From positions 1 to 35,839 of the forward strand of contig NZ_BAZY01000024.1 in the NCBI RefSeq assembly GCF_001310975.1: a DNA stretch of 35,839 nucleotides. Direction: 5' to 3'. The notes under the pieces are model-generated. The model saw nothing but the letters and a program-made list of their open reading frames with translations, was not told where the DNA came from and made no database searches. Below, piece after piece: positions 23,692 through 32,704 of this stretch; within the stretch, counting starts at the first letter, position 1, and the number at the start of each line of letters is the position of its first letter. The DNA is from Thermoanaerobacter thermocopriae JCM 7501 (GTDB lineage Bacteria > Bacillota > Thermoanaerobacteria > Thermoanaerobacterales > Thermoanaerobacteraceae). A program made the position numbers and the translations under genes.

Positions 23692-25046
23692 TTATAATAA
23701 AAGTATTGTCACGAAATATGATGCTATAAGGCCTATTATTACAGGTAACATGTTTCTTTTAGCGATTTTTTCAGCTTCTACGTCTAGTACTGTCGAAACA
23801 GCTGCGATACTCCAAGGTATTATTGTACCTCCTCCTGTCCATATTGCGGTTATCTGTCCTATAGAGGCTAAAATTGCTGGGTTTAAATTTAAAGTTGAAG
23901 AAAAAGTTTTAGCGATAGCACCTATTAAAGGAAGGCCTGAGAATCCAGAGCCGGATAAACCGGTTAGAACTCCTAATGAAAATTCTAATAAAGAAACAGT
24001 GTACTTATTTAATGGAATGTGATGAGATAAATACATTCCTAAATCTACAAGATATCCTTTTGCATGAGGACTTATAACTTCCTTTGCCATGCTTGTTTCT
24101 CCAAGAAGAAAAAAGGCGCTGATGACTATAATTGGGGCAAAAGTTCTCATTCCAGTTATAAAACCTTCTTTTAAGTATTCACGGGTTTTGGCTAAAAAAT
24201 TTTTTTGGACTATAGTAGATGCGATTAAAACTATTATAGATGTTCCACCTATTAAGGCAGTGGCCGCATTAGAGTGAATTCTAAATAACATCATCAAAAT
24301 TATGTCTAAAATAAAAAGTCCTACTGCGATTATTGAAACCACCACACTACTAAAAGGAGGAAAAGGTTTGTCAACGCTATTAATGTCTAAATGATTGTTT
24401 TGCTGTTGTTTTTTACTCTGCTGCAATGTAATAAAATAAAGTATAAGAATGCTTACAGTTGAGGCTGTAGCCAGATAGGTAAGCTTGTCAATATTAATGT
24501 GAGGATTGGTATGCCTGCTGCCCTGGCTGTTATAGAGGGAGCTCCTTGTATGAAAAAGTCACTTGACAATGCTACCCCAAAGCCAAAAATTGAAACAATA
24601 GAGGCAAGACTTATTTTGTTAATACCCGATTTTAAAGCGGGATTGATGAGGACTGTGCCGAGTAAACCCACTGCAGGTGCAGGCCATATAAAAAATGATA
24701 AAAACATCGTTAAAAAGCCGATTATCCAAAAAGAAAAAGTAGGAGTTTTTAAATATTTTATAAATGGTTTAGTTATGATTATATCTGCGCCTATATCATC
24801 TAAAGCTTTTGACATAGATATTATAAGTGATATTATTACTATAATTTGCCATAGCCTTTTTCCTGACACAAAAATTGCAGTGTAGAGTATTTGAACGGCT
24901 TTTAAGATATTTCCAGTTGATAGAAATCCAATTAAAAATATTGCTAATATTATGGGTAGAATTATATCTTTTCTCATTAAAAGTAAAATCAATATAATTA
25001 AAATCATTATTAGATATGCTATGTGGGATGCAGTCAAGGTAACCAT
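23692..25046 (-). pseudogene. Multispan permease, ion-transporter-like (frameshifted)
   Basis: The two frames form one integral membrane protein of about 450 residues with roughly twelve hydrophobic segments. The first frame contains FFIWPAPAVGLLGTVLINPA and FFIQGAPSITARAAGIP; the second contains SGSGFSGLPLIGAIAKTFSS and IWTGGGTIIPWSIAAVST. Both are Gly/Pro/Ser-rich re-entrant-like loops in symmetric halves, typical of the ion-transporter superfamily. The frames meet near 24475-24490, where a one-base shift gives LTYLATASTVSILILYFITL. ATG 25046 follows GAGAGGTGTTGAA. I cannot assign the family or the substrate; carboxylate or amino-acid uptake is only a guess from fold. Confidence 0.7.
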
Positions 25047-25142
25047 TTCAACACCTCTCAATATTTTTCATAGTTTTATGATAGCTATATTTTGAGTTTT
25101 TATACCTTTTATAAAGTGGTATAATTGTTATGAGGTGTTATA

Positions 25143-25409
25143 ATGAACAAGATTGAAATAATTGCTTTATTAACTTTAAATGTATTTTCTTTTGTTTTAA
25201 TGGGTATTGATAAGTATAAAGCGCTACATAAACTTTGGAGAATAAGTGAAAAGACCTTTTTCTTTTTAGCACTATTTGGTGGTTCAATAGGCGTATGGCT
25301 CGGCATGTATTTTTTTAGACATAAGACGAGGCATAAATTATTTACAATAGGAATACCATTTATTATTTTTTGCCAAATTTTATTGTTTTCTTACATAAAA
25401 GTTTGGTAA
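25143..25409 (+). CDS. DUF1294 family membrane protein
   Basis: The 88-residue protein has three membrane segments. Between them lie MGIDKYKALHKLWRISEKTF and GGSIGVWLGMYFFRHKTRHK, the conserved pattern of DUF1294 (D-K-x-x-A...RI-x-E-x-x-L...GG-x-x-G...RHKT-x-K). Function is unknown; in other bacteria the domain is sometimes fused to a cold-shock domain, which is absent here. GAGGTG precedes ATG 25143. TGGTATAAT at 25118-25125 looks like an extended -10 promoter. It is divergent from the permease gene. Confidence 0.85.
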   Translation: MNKIEIIALLTLNVFSFVLMGIDKYKALHKLWRISEKTFFFLALFGGSIGVWLGMYFFRHKTRHKLFTIGIPFIIFCQILLFSYIKVW

Positions 25410-25508
25410 AACAATGCATATAATAAAAACTTGCAAGAAAAACTATTTTTTTATAAAAAATTATTTGCTATAATAGAGTTGAGAAATTAACAAATAGGAG
25501 GAATACCG

Positions 25509-26688
25509 ATGAAAGCAATGGCTATAAAACCAGGAGTAAGTAAAATTGGCGCAGTACATTGGGAGAGAAGATTATTCGACTCTTTAATACCCCTGCCAGA
25601 TGGTACGAGTTATAATGCTTATTTGGTAGAAGGAGAGGATAAAATAGCCCTTTTGGATACTGTAGATCCAATGACTTCAGATGTTTTGATAGAACAGTTA
25701 AAGGATGTAGAAAAAATTGATTATATAATAGCGCATCATGCAGAGCAAGACCATTCGGGATGTATTCCTTTAGTCCTTGAGAAATATAAAGAGGCTAAGG
25801 TGATATGTACTCCTAAAGCAAAAACTTTTTTTAATGGATTTACTTTTAATACCTGAAGACAAATTTATTACTGTAGAAGACGGTGAAACTTTAGATTTAG
25901 GAGGAAAGACGTTAAAATTCATACATGCCCCGTGGGTACATTGGCCAGAAACAATGTTTACTTACCTTGTAGAAGATAAAATCCTTTTTACGTGTGACTT
26001 TTTAGGTTCCCACCTTGCAACTTCTGAACTTTATGCAACAGATGAGTGCAAAGTGTATGAGGCAGCAAAAAGGTACTATGCAGAAATAATGATGCCTTTT
26101 AGAAACTTTATAGAAAAGGACTTAGAGAAAATAAAAGATTTAGATATAGATATAATTGCTCCCAGTCATGGTCCTGTGTACAATAACCCTAAATTTATCT
26201 TAGATGCTTATGATGAATGGGTTAATGCAGAACCTAAAAATATAGTCGTAATACCTTATGCTACCATGCACGGCAGTGTGAAAAAAATGGTGGAATACCT
26301 ACAGACTGCTCTTGTGGCAAAGGGCGTCATTGTAAAGCCTTTTGATTTGTCTGTTACAGATATAGGTGAATTGGCTATGGCATTAGTGGATGCTGCTACA
26401 ATAGTTATAGGTACTCCAACAGTACTTACCGGTGCTCATCCAATGGTGGTTTATGCTACTTATTTGGCCAATGCTTTAAAGCCAAAGACAAAGTTTGTTT
26501 CAATTATAGGCTCTTATAATTGGGGTAGCAGGGCACAAGATCAGCTTTCTCAAATGATTACCAATTTAAAAGTAGAGGTTATTTCACCAATTTTCATAAA
26601 AGGATTCCCAAAAGAAGAAGACTTTAAGGCTCTTGATAAATTAGCTGAGGAAATAGTGAAAAAACATGAAGAGGCTGGAATTTTATAA
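25509..26688 (+). pseudogene. fprA: A-type flavoprotein FprA, flavodiiron oxygen/NO reductase (frameshifted)
   Basis: The protein has a metallo-beta-lactamase-like diiron domain and a flavodoxin domain, reducing O2 to water or NO to N2O in anaerobes. Diiron ligands are visible: HHAEQDH (His77, Glu79, Asp81, His82), later APWVHWPE, TCDFLGSH and APSHGPVY. The flavodoxin part begins NIVVIPYATMHGSVKKMVEY and ends with EEAGIL at 26688. The frame breaks in the T7 run at 25826-25832; six T would read KTFLMDLLLIPEDKF and give a normal protein of about 393 residues. Such an intact-looking core gene with a single-base lesion points to a possible read error. AGGAGG precedes the ATG, and TATAAT lies at 25469-25474. 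Confidence 0.93.
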
Positions 26689-26691
26689 TTT

Positions 26692-26724
26692 AAAAGCACT
26701 CGTGATTAGTACGAGTGCTTTTTT
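26692..26724. terminator. Shared convergent terminator
   Basis: AAAAGCACTCGT (26692-26703) pairs with ACGAGTGCTTTT (26711-26722), followed by TT. It serves fprA and arsC; the arsC stop codon (26706-26708) lies in its loop. Confidence 0.9.
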
Positions 26725-27143
26725 ATGTCTTCTATCAAATTTTTTACATTTTCTTTGATTATATCTCTTATTTCACGAAATTTATTTAAAACTTCTTCTT
26801 CTGTGCCTGTTGCTCTTGCAGGATCTTCTAAGTCCCAATGGAGGCTTTTTATTGAAGGAGGCAAAGCAGGACATTTATCTCTTGCATCACCACATAAAGT
26901 TATCACATAATCTGCTTTAAAAAGGATATTTTCATCCAATAAATCGGAAGTTTGATTGCTTATGTCAATTCTTATTTCCTTCATAACTTGTACAGCTTTT
27001 GGGTTTAAACCGTGAGCTTCTACACCACCACTATATACTTCAAAATCATCTTTTCCATAATATTTGCCAAAACCTTCTGCCATTTGACTTCTACAGGAAT
27101 TGCCAGTGCATATAAAATACAAAATTTTTTTATTTTTTGACAC
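26706..27143 (-). CDS. arsC: Arsenate reductase, thioredoxin-coupled type
   Basis: The 145-residue protein has the low-molecular-weight phosphatase fold of the pI258/Bacillus ArsC class. It shows [13 protein letters not shown] with nucleophile Cys12 and Cys17 in the P-loop, and the redox pair Cys84 and Cys91 in [14 protein letters not shown], then [16 protein letters not shown] with the general-acid Asp. It reduces arsenate to arsenite using the Cys relay and thioredoxin. It begins with GTG 27143, 7 bases after AGAGGG. A divergent promoter (TTAACA, then TATAAT on the minus strand, near 27195-27220) lies upstream. No arsR or arsB is adjacent, so regulation is not evident. Confidence 0.93.
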   Translation of the reverse strand: MSKNKKILYFICTGNSCRSQMAEGFGKYYGKDDFEVYSGGVEAHGLNPKAVQVMKEIRIDISNQTSDLLDENILFKADYVITLCGDARDKCPALPPSIKSLHWDLEDPARATGTEEEVLNKFREIRDIIKENVKNLIEDIKKHSY

Positions 27144-27266
27144 GTAACATCCCTCTTTTTCGTTTATTCACAAGTTATTATAAATGATGGTAGATTATAA
27201 AACAATCCACTTTTTGTTAAGAATATGTTAAATTCTTTTGAGTAAAATAAAGTAGAGGTGATATTC

Positions 27267-27575
27267 ATGTTGAATTATCCATACGGGCAAAATTCCCTAG
27301 CGCCCGGTATAATTGTTTCATCAGATAATGGAAATGCAAATTTAAAAGTACCAACAGATACATTTAGTATATATGTAAATGAAGAATATGTAGGAGATAA
27401 AATTCTTATTGCGCAAGGGGATTTAGGGAAAAATTCTGTAAAGGAGTACCTTATGAATCAAGGTTTTACGGATTTTAGCTATACAATTGATGGAAAAAAT
27501 ATTTATATAGACACATATGAAGAAAATGCTAAAAATATGATAAATTATTTAAAAGTGTATTTAAGAATAAGGTAA
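27267..27575 (+). CDS. Small conserved-looking hypothetical protein
   Basis: The 102-residue cytoplasmic protein starts at ATG 27267 after AGAGGTGATATTC. It is acidic and polar, without signal peptide or membrane segment. The sequence has an N-terminal extended part (PYGQNSLAPGIIVSSDNG) and a C-terminal alpha/beta part with VKEYLMNQGFTDFSYTIDGK and NIYIDTYEENAKNMINYLKV, which suggests a small ferredoxin-like or double-psi fold. I do not recognise the family. It stands alone with its own terminator, divergent from arsC. Confidence 0.65.
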   Translation: MLNYPYGQNSLAPGIIVSSDNGNANLKVPTDTFSIYVNEEYVGDKILIAQGDLGKNSVKEYLMNQGFTDFSYTIDGKNIYIDTYEENAKNMINYLKVYLRIR

Positions 27576-27599
27576 AAGGGACTAAAATAGGTCCCTTTT
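27574..27599 (+). terminator. Terminator after the small hypothetical gene
   Basis: AAAAGGGAC (27574-27582) pairs perfectly with GTCCCTTTT (27591-27599) around an 8-base loop and overlaps the stop codon. Confidence 0.85.
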
Positions 27600-27656
27600 A
27601 AATTTTGTTATATTGTAAATAAAAACACGGAAAAATAATAGTGTAAAGGTATTAAG

Positions 27657-27677
27657 CAGGGTTTTTCCCTGTTTTTT
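27657..27677 (+). terminator. Second terminator-like hairpin upstream of gnd
   Basis: CAGGG (27657-27661) and CCCTG (27667-27671) flank a T5 loop and are followed by T6. It lies 60 bases beyond the first terminator and before the gnd promoter; it may be a backup terminator or the end of a short untranslated transcript. Confidence 0.6.
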
Positions 27678-27702
27678 AAATGAAAGCATGTGATTTTCGT
27701 AA

Positions 27703-27730
27703 TTTAAAATTTTAAAATGTATGATATAAT
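27703..27730 (+). promoter_or_regulatory. Probable gnd-zwf promoter
   Basis: TTTAAA (27703-27708) and an extended -10 TGA-TATAAT (TATAAT 27725-27730) are 16 bases apart, about 60 bases before the gnd start. Confidence 0.55.
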
Positions 27731-27791
27731 TATATAACACCCTCAACTAAAAAATATTATACAACAATAATTATTATTAAGGAGGATTTAT

Positions 27792-28688
27792 ATGAAGGTA
27801 GGTTTAATTGGATTAGGACGAATGGGATTTAATCTTGCTTTAAATATTAAAGACCATGGGCATGAGGTAGTGGCATATAACAGGTCACCTGAGAAAATAA
27901 AGGAGGCTGAAAAGGCAGGAATAAAAGGAGCTTATACAATTGAAGATTTAGTAAAAAACCTTGAAAGAAGAAGAATAATATGGCTTATGGTACCTGCAGG
28001 AGACCCTGTTGACGAAATGATAGAAAAATTAGTTCCCTTGCTTGAAGAACATGACATCATAATAGACGGCGGCAATTCCTACTATAAAGATACTTTAAGA
28101 AGGTATGAGATGCTTAAAGAAAAGGGAATTGATTTTGTAGATGTTGGAACAAGCGGAGGAATTGAAGGAGCAAGGCATGGGGCTTGTACCATGATAGGAG
28201 CAGAAGATGAGGTCTTTAAATATATTGAACCTCTAATTAGGGATATAAGTGCGGAAAACGGTTATTTACATACAGGAAAAAACGGTTCAGGACATTTTGC
28301 AAAAATGGTTCATAACGGCATAGAATACGGAATGATGCAGGCTATAGGAGAGGGTTTTGAAGTTTTAGAGAAGAGTCAGTTTGATTTTGATTTAAAAGAA
28401 GTGGCTAGAGTTTGGAGCCATGGCTCAGTAATTCGCGGATGGCTTATGGAGCTTATGGAAAAAGCTTTTGAAAAAGACCCTAAATTATCTGGGATAAAAG
28501 GAATAATGCACTCTTCTGGAGAAGGACTCTGGACGGTAGAAGAAGCTTTAAACCTCAAAGTGCCAGTGCCTGTAATTGCACAGTCTTTATTTATGAGATA
28601 TCGTTCAGAGCAAGAAGATACCTTTGCAGGAAAGGTTGTAGCTGCTTTGAGAAATGAGTTTGGAGGACATGCGGTGGAAAAGAATTAA
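27792..28688 (+). CDS. gnd: 6-phosphogluconate dehydrogenase, decarboxylating (short form)
   Basis: It converts 6-phosphogluconate to ribulose 5-phosphate and CO2 with reduction of NAD(P). At 298 residues it is the short, GndA/YqeC-like form, not the 470-residue form. It has the dinucleotide fingerprint GLIGLGRMGFNLA, MVPAGDPVDEMI, GGNSYYKDT, the substrate motif DVGTSGGIEGARHGACTMIG, and the catalytic Lys/Asn region FAKMVHNGIEYGMMQ. Short forms often prefer NAD; Asn30-Arg31-Ser32 after the second strand would allow NADP, so the cofactor is unsure. AAGGAGG precedes the ATG. zwf follows after 15 bases. Confidence 0.93.
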   Translation: MKVGLIGLGRMGFNLALNIKDHGHEVVAYNRSPEKIKEAEKAGIKGAYTIEDLVKNLERRRIIWLMVPAGDPVDEMIEKLVPLLEEHDIIIDGGNSYYKDTLRRYEMLKEKGIDFVDVGTSGGIEGARHGACTMIGAEDEVFKYIEPLIRDISAENGYLHTGKNGSGHFAKMVHNGIEYGMMQAIGEGFEVLEKSQFDFDLKEVARVWSHGSVIRGWLMELMEKAFEKDPKLSGIKGIMHSSGEGLWTVEEALNLKVPVPVIAQSLFMRYRSEQEDTFAGKVVAALRNEFGGHAVEKN

Positions 28689-28703
28689 CACGAGGTGGTT
28701 TAT

Positions 28704-30161
28704 ATGGTTAAAAATAATATATCTAATATAATGGTTATATTTGGCGGGACAGGGGATTTAACTCACAGAAAAGTTATGCCTGCTTTGTACAATTTGAAAT
28801 ACCAAAAAATTCTTCCTGAAAATTTTGCTATTGTATCCATAGGAAGGAGAGATAGAACAGAAGAACAATATAGAAACGAAGTATTAGAGTCAATTAAAAA
28901 TTATTCGAGATTTGACATTGATGAGAAAGTTTGGCAAAATTTAAGTGAGAGGATATTTTATAAAAGGTTTGATTTTGTATACGATAATGGATATATAGAG
29001 CTAAGTTCTTTTTTAAAGGACCTCGATGAAGAATATAATACAAAAGGCAATAGGATATATTATCTTGCAGTAGCTCCAGAATATTTTGGTATAATTGTTG
29101 AAAAACTTTATAGGCACGGCATGGTAAATAATGAGACCTCTTGGCAAAGAGTGGTTATAGAAAAACCTTTTGGAGAAAACTTGGAATCGGCGCGGAAATT
29201 AAATAAAATGATAACTGATGTTTTTACAGAGAGAAATACCTATAGGATAGATCATTATCTGGGAAAAGAAATGCTTCAAAATATAATGGTAATTAGATTT
29301 GCTAATGTATTTTTTGAGCCCGTATGGAACAGAAGGTATATTGATAATGTTCAGATTTCTTCAAGTGAAACAGTCGGAATAGAAAATCGCGGTGGATATT
29401 ATGAAAAAGCTGGGGCCTTACGAGATATGGTACAAAATCACATGATGCAACTTCTAACTTTAACGGCAATGGAACCGCCTGTAAATCTCGATACAGAGTC
29501 TATAAGAGATGAGAAGGTAAAAGTTCTGAAGTCTTTAGAGATATTTACTCGCGAGGCTGTTGAGAAAAATGTTGTGAGAGGGCAATATGTAGGATATAGA
29601 CAAGAAGACAAAGTTTCCCCTACTTCTAATACAGAGACATTTGTAGCTTTGAAAGTGCATGTGGAAAATTTTCGCTGGGCAGGAGTACCTTTCTATATTC
29701 GCACAGGCAAAAGAATGCCGGAAAAGTCTACACAAATTGTAATACAGTTCAAACCGTTGCCAGGAATCTTGTATTTTAAAGAATATAAAAATTTATTGCC
29801 AAATTTATTAGTTATAAAAATTCAACCTGAGGAAGGTGTAAAGCTTCAATTTAATGCAAAAGTTCCTGGGGCAGGAGATATCACCATACAACCTGTAGAT
29901 ATGGATTTTTGTCAAAATTGCCAGATTTCTAGTAATTCTCCAGAAGCTTATGAAAGACTTCTTTACGATGTCATGAGAGGAGATTCTACTTTATTTACGC
30001 GATGGGATGAGGTAGAATATTCTTGGAAGTTTGTAGATGCTATTGCTGAAGCATGGAAAGACAAAACGCCTGACTTTCCTAATTATCAACCGGGGACATG
30101 GGGACCTAAAGAAGCGAATGAACTGCTATTAAAGGATAATAGAATGTGGTGGAATGTATAA
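28704..30161 (+). CDS. zwf: Glucose-6-phosphate 1-dehydrogenase
   Basis: It oxidises glucose 6-phosphate to 6-phosphogluconolactone, feeding Gnd. The protein of about 485 residues has the nucleotide motif FGGTGDLTHRKVMPALYNL, VIEKPFGENLESAR, and the active-site signature RIDHYLGKEMLQN with catalytic His and Lys. The C-terminal part contains NHMMQLLTLTAMEPP and PFYIRTGKRMPEK, both typical. ATG 28704 follows CGAGGTGG; GTG 28695 overlaps that site. The gene is intact and lies in one operon with gnd. No lactonase gene (pgl) is seen nearby. Confidence 0.95.
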   Translation: MVKNNISNIMVIFGGTGDLTHRKVMPALYNLKYQKILPENFAIVSIGRRDRTEEQYRNEVLESIKNYSRFDIDEKVWQNLSERIFYKRFDFVYDNGYIELSSFLKDLDEEYNTKGNRIYYLAVAPEYFGIIVEKLYRHGMVNNETSWQRVVIEKPFGENLESARKLNKMITDVFTERNTYRIDHYLGKEMLQNIMVIRFANVFFEPVWNRRYIDNVQISSSETVGIENRGGYYEKAGALRDMVQNHMMQLLTLTAMEPPVNLDTESIRDEKVKVLKSLEIFTREAVEKNVVRGQYVGYRQEDKVSPTSNTETFVALKVHVENFRWAGVPFYIRTGKRMPEKSTQIVIQFKPLPGILYFKEYKNLLPNLLVIKIQPEEGVKLQFNAKVPGAGDITIQPVDMDFCQNCQISSNSPEAYERLLYDVMRGDSTLFTRWDEVEYSWKFVDAIAEAWKDKTPDFPNYQPGTWGPKEANELLLKDNRMWWNV

Positions 30162-30178
30162 AAAAGGGGGTAAATCAA

Positions 30179-30796
30179 ATGAAAATATATGATATCTCAA
30201 TGGAAATTCAAGAAAGTATGACTGTTTATAAAAATAAAGAGGAAAAAAGGCCTAAACGTATTATTACTGTTGGTAAGGATGATGTGACAGAGTCCCGTAT
30301 TAGCATGGACATGCATACGGGAACGCATATTGATGCTCCTCTCCATATGATTAGAGGAGGGGATACAGTAGAAAATATAGACCTCCATAAGGTTATAACT
30401 AAATGTAAAGTATTTGACTTTACAAATATATCTGATAAAATAACATCGGAAGACCTTGCAAATAAAGACATTCAAAATGGAGACTTTATAATATTTAAAA
30501 CGAGAAATTCTTTTAGAGAGGATTTCGATTTTGAATTTGTCTATTTAGATAAAAGCGGTGCTAAGTTTTTAAAAGAAAAAGGTATAATCGGTGTAGGCAT
30601 TGATGCCTTAGGAATTGAAAGAAGCCAGCCAGAACATGAAACTCACAAGATTCTTTTAGGAGCAGGTATAGTTATTCTTGAGGGACTGCGGCTTAAAGAT
30701 GTAGAAGAAGGAGAATATTTTTTGTATACTGCACCTTTAAAAATTAGAGGTGCTGAAGCATCCCCTGCAAGAGCTGTTTTGATAAAGGAAGAGTAA
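30179..30796 (+). CDS. Cyclase-family metal hydrolase (kynurenine-formamidase-like)
   Basis: The 205-residue protein has the cyclase-family metal signature HTGTHIDAPLHMIRGG, with His/Asp ligands, as well as IGVGIDALGIER and a late His (HETHKILLGAGI). Members hydrolyse formamides, cyclic amides or similar compounds using a divalent metal. A kynurenine route is not indicated here, so the true substrate is unknown. ATG 30179 follows AAAAAGGGGG. It lies 17 bases after zwf and 4 bases before the next small gene, so it is probably co-transcribed with gnd-zwf. Confidence 0.85.
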   Translation: MKIYDISMEIQESMTVYKNKEEKRPKRIITVGKDDVTESRISMDMHTGTHIDAPLHMIRGGDTVENIDLHKVITKCKVFDFTNISDKITSEDLANKDIQNGDFIIFKTRNSFREDFDFEFVYLDKSGAKFLKEKGIIGVGIDALGIERSQPEHETHKILLGAGIVILEGLRLKDVEEGEYFLYTAPLKIRGAEASPARAVLIKEE

Positions 30797-30800
30797 AAAT

Positions 30801-31046
30801 ATGAAATTAAAATTGTCTGAAGGCAAAAATTTTGTTTTTGGAAAAATCTCATATGATGAAGAGAATACAGATGAATATATAGAACTTTTATTTGAAAAAT
30901 TTGGTAAAGAATTTTTTAAAGAAGTATATTTAAAGTATCAAAAAGGCATGACTATTGACGTAGCTTTTAAAGAGGTATTAATCAAGCATAATAAGCTAAA
31001 ATCCTTAAATATAAAAAAATTAAAAATAAAAAGCAAAATGGTTTAA
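30801..31046 (+). CDS. Small basic hypothetical protein
   Basis: The 81-residue protein starts at ATG 30801, four bases after the cyclase stop, with the AGGAAGAG of the preceding codons as ribosome site. The N-terminal two thirds are acidic and helical (EENTDEYIELLFEKFGKEFF), the C-terminus strongly basic (KSLNIKKLKIKSKM). It has no membrane segment or cysteine. I do not recognise the family. Tight coupling suggests a link to the cyclase gene. Confidence 0.55.
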   Translation: MKLKLSEGKNFVFGKISYDEENTDEYIELLFEKFGKEFFKEVYLKYQKGMTIDVAFKEVLIKHNKLKSLNIKKLKIKSKMV

Positions 31047-31128
31047 CTTCTTTTTTGGTGTAGGGGATTTTTAAAAAGCCAAGTGATCATATGGTTAACA
31101 AATATTTTGAGTAATAAGGAGATTTTGT

Positions 31129-31797
31129 ATGAGAGAATACAGTGTATTTAATATTATAGGGCCTGTGATGATTGGGCCCAGCAGTTCTCATACAGCAGGG
31201 GCTGTAAGGCTTGCGAAAATTGCTCGAAAAATTGTAGACGAGGATATATCACAAGTGGAATTTGTATTGTATGAATCTTTTGCACATACATATAGGGGGC
31301 ATGGTACAGATAAGGCTCTTGTTGCCGGGATTTTGGGCTTTGCCCAAGATGATGAAAAACTGCCTCATTCTTTTGAAATAGCAAGACAGCAAGGGATAAA
31401 GTTTAAATTCACTGAAAGTGATGAAGAATCACCTCATCCCAATACTGTAAGAATGATAATAACAGGCAAAAGTGGACAGAAAATTAACATTTTAGGATGT
31501 TCTATTGGTGGAGGAAATGTGCTTTTAAAAGAGATAAATGGCATAGAGGTAGAAATTACTGGTGAATATCAAACATTGATTACAAATCACATAGATAGAC
31601 CAGGGATAATAGCGAATGTTACTAAAATTTTTGCAGATTACAAAATAAATATTGCTTTTATGAGAGTATACAGGCATTCAAAAGGTGAGAAAGCTATTAT
31701 GGTTGTAGAATCAGACCAAAAAATACCTGATGCTGCAAAAGAAACCATAAAAAACATCGATGGAATTTTAAATGCCATAATAATAAATCCTATGTAA
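31129..31797 (+). CDS. sdaAB: L-serine dehydratase, iron-sulfur-dependent, beta subunit
   Basis: The beta subunit of the clostridial-type serine deaminase, which forms pyruvate and ammonia from L-serine. The 222-residue protein has the N-terminal signature GPVMIGPSSSHTAGAVRLAK, YRGHGTDKALVAGILGF and SHPN-like PHPNTVRM. A C-terminal ACT domain (LITNHIDRPGIIANVTKIFA onward, about residues 148-222) probably senses an amino acid. AAGGAG precedes the ATG. The alpha-subunit gene follows after 12 bases; the two polypeptides form the active heterodimer. Confidence 0.95.
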   Translation: MREYSVFNIIGPVMIGPSSSHTAGAVRLAKIARKIVDEDISQVEFVLYESFAHTYRGHGTDKALVAGILGFAQDDEKLPHSFEIARQQGIKFKFTESDEESPHPNTVRMIITGKSGQKINILGCSIGGGNVLLKEINGIEVEITGEYQTLITNHIDRPGIIANVTKIFADYKINIAFMRVYRHSKGEKAIMVVESDQKIPDAAKETIKNIDGILNAIIINPM

Positions 31798-31809
31798 TGG
31801 AGGGGCAAA

Positions 31810-32703
31810 ATGTATCAGTATAATCATGGTTATGAATTATTGGAACTTACAAAAAAATTTAATTTACCTATATCTCAAGTTGTAATGTTGGGAGAGCAAG
31901 AGAGAACGGGAGAAGAGTTGGATGCAATTTTTCAAAAGATGAAGAATAATCTGATTGTAATGAAGGAATCTATTAATAAAGGTTTAAATGAAGATTTAAA
32001 ATCGGTAAGTGGTTTAACAGGTGGAGATGCAAAAAAACTGTATGAAAGAGTAATCATTGGCAATACTCTTTCTTGTGAAACAATGGCAAAAGCTGTTGCT
32101 TCTGCTCTTGCAGTGACAGAAGTAAATGCTTCTATGGGTAAGATTGTCGCTGCTCCTACAGCGGGGTCTAGCGGAGTTATTCCGGCAGCTCTTATAACTG
32201 TAGGCAGAAAATTTGGAAAGAGTGATGAAGACTTGACAAGAGCTTTGTTTACTGCATCAGGGATAGGCATTATAATAGCCGAAAACGCTACTTTATCTGG
32301 AGCTGAAGGGGGATGTCAAGCGGAAGTGGGTTCTGCGTCGGCAATGGCTGCAGCGGCTTTAGTAGAACTTATGGGGGGAACACCGGAGCAGTGTTTGACA
32401 GCGGCTTCTTTTGCTCTAATGAATTTATTAGGGCTCGTGTGTGACCCTGTTGCAGGACTGGTAGAAATTCCTTGCGAAAAGAGAAATGCTCTTGGGGCGG
32501 TTAATGCCATTATGTGTGCTGATTTTGCAATAGCAGGAATGGACAGTGTCATACCCTTTGACGAAGTGGTAGAAGCTATGTATAAAGTAGGGAAAGCCAT
32601 ACCCTATGCTTTAAGGGAAACTGCGGAAGGGGGACTTGCAAAGACCCCTACAGGGATAAGGCTTAAAAAAGAGGTATTTGAAAAAGAGAAACGGGGGAAT
32701 TAA
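31810..32703 (+). CDS. sdaAA: L-serine dehydratase, iron-sulfur-dependent, alpha subunit
   Basis: The catalytic subunit of 297 residues carries the oxygen-sensitive [4Fe-4S] cluster. Candidate ligands are the Cys in EGGCQAEVGSASAM, LVCDPVAGLVEIPCEKRN, with the substrate loop PTAGSSGVIPAALI. Cluster-type enzymes of this class are found in anaerobes. AATGGAGGGG precedes the ATG, and the gene follows sdaAB in the same operon. pepF starts 2 bases after its stop, linking peptide breakdown with serine catabolism. Confidence 0.95.
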   Translation: MYQYNHGYELLELTKKFNLPISQVVMLGEQERTGEELDAIFQKMKNNLIVMKESINKGLNEDLKSVSGLTGGDAKKLYERVIIGNTLSCETMAKAVASALAVTEVNASMGKIVAAPTAGSSGVIPAALITVGRKFGKSDEDLTRALFTASGIGIIIAENATLSGAEGGCQAEVGSASAMAAAALVELMGGTPEQCLTAASFALMNLLGLVCDPVAGLVEIPCEKRNALGAVNAIMCADFAIAGMDSVIPFDEVVEAMYKVGKAIPYALRETAEGGLAKTPTGIRLKKEVFEKEKRGN

Positions 32704-32704
32704 A

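Noticed and set aside
25820-25860. Two separate genes for a beta-lactamase-like protein and a flavoprotein instead of a broken fprA
   Set aside because: Metal ligands are shared across the break, and one T removed from T7 gives the normal continuous family protein.
31047-31128. Riboswitch or attenuator upstream of sdaAB
   Set aside because: Only 80 bases long with no recognisable conserved core or terminator/antiterminator pair.
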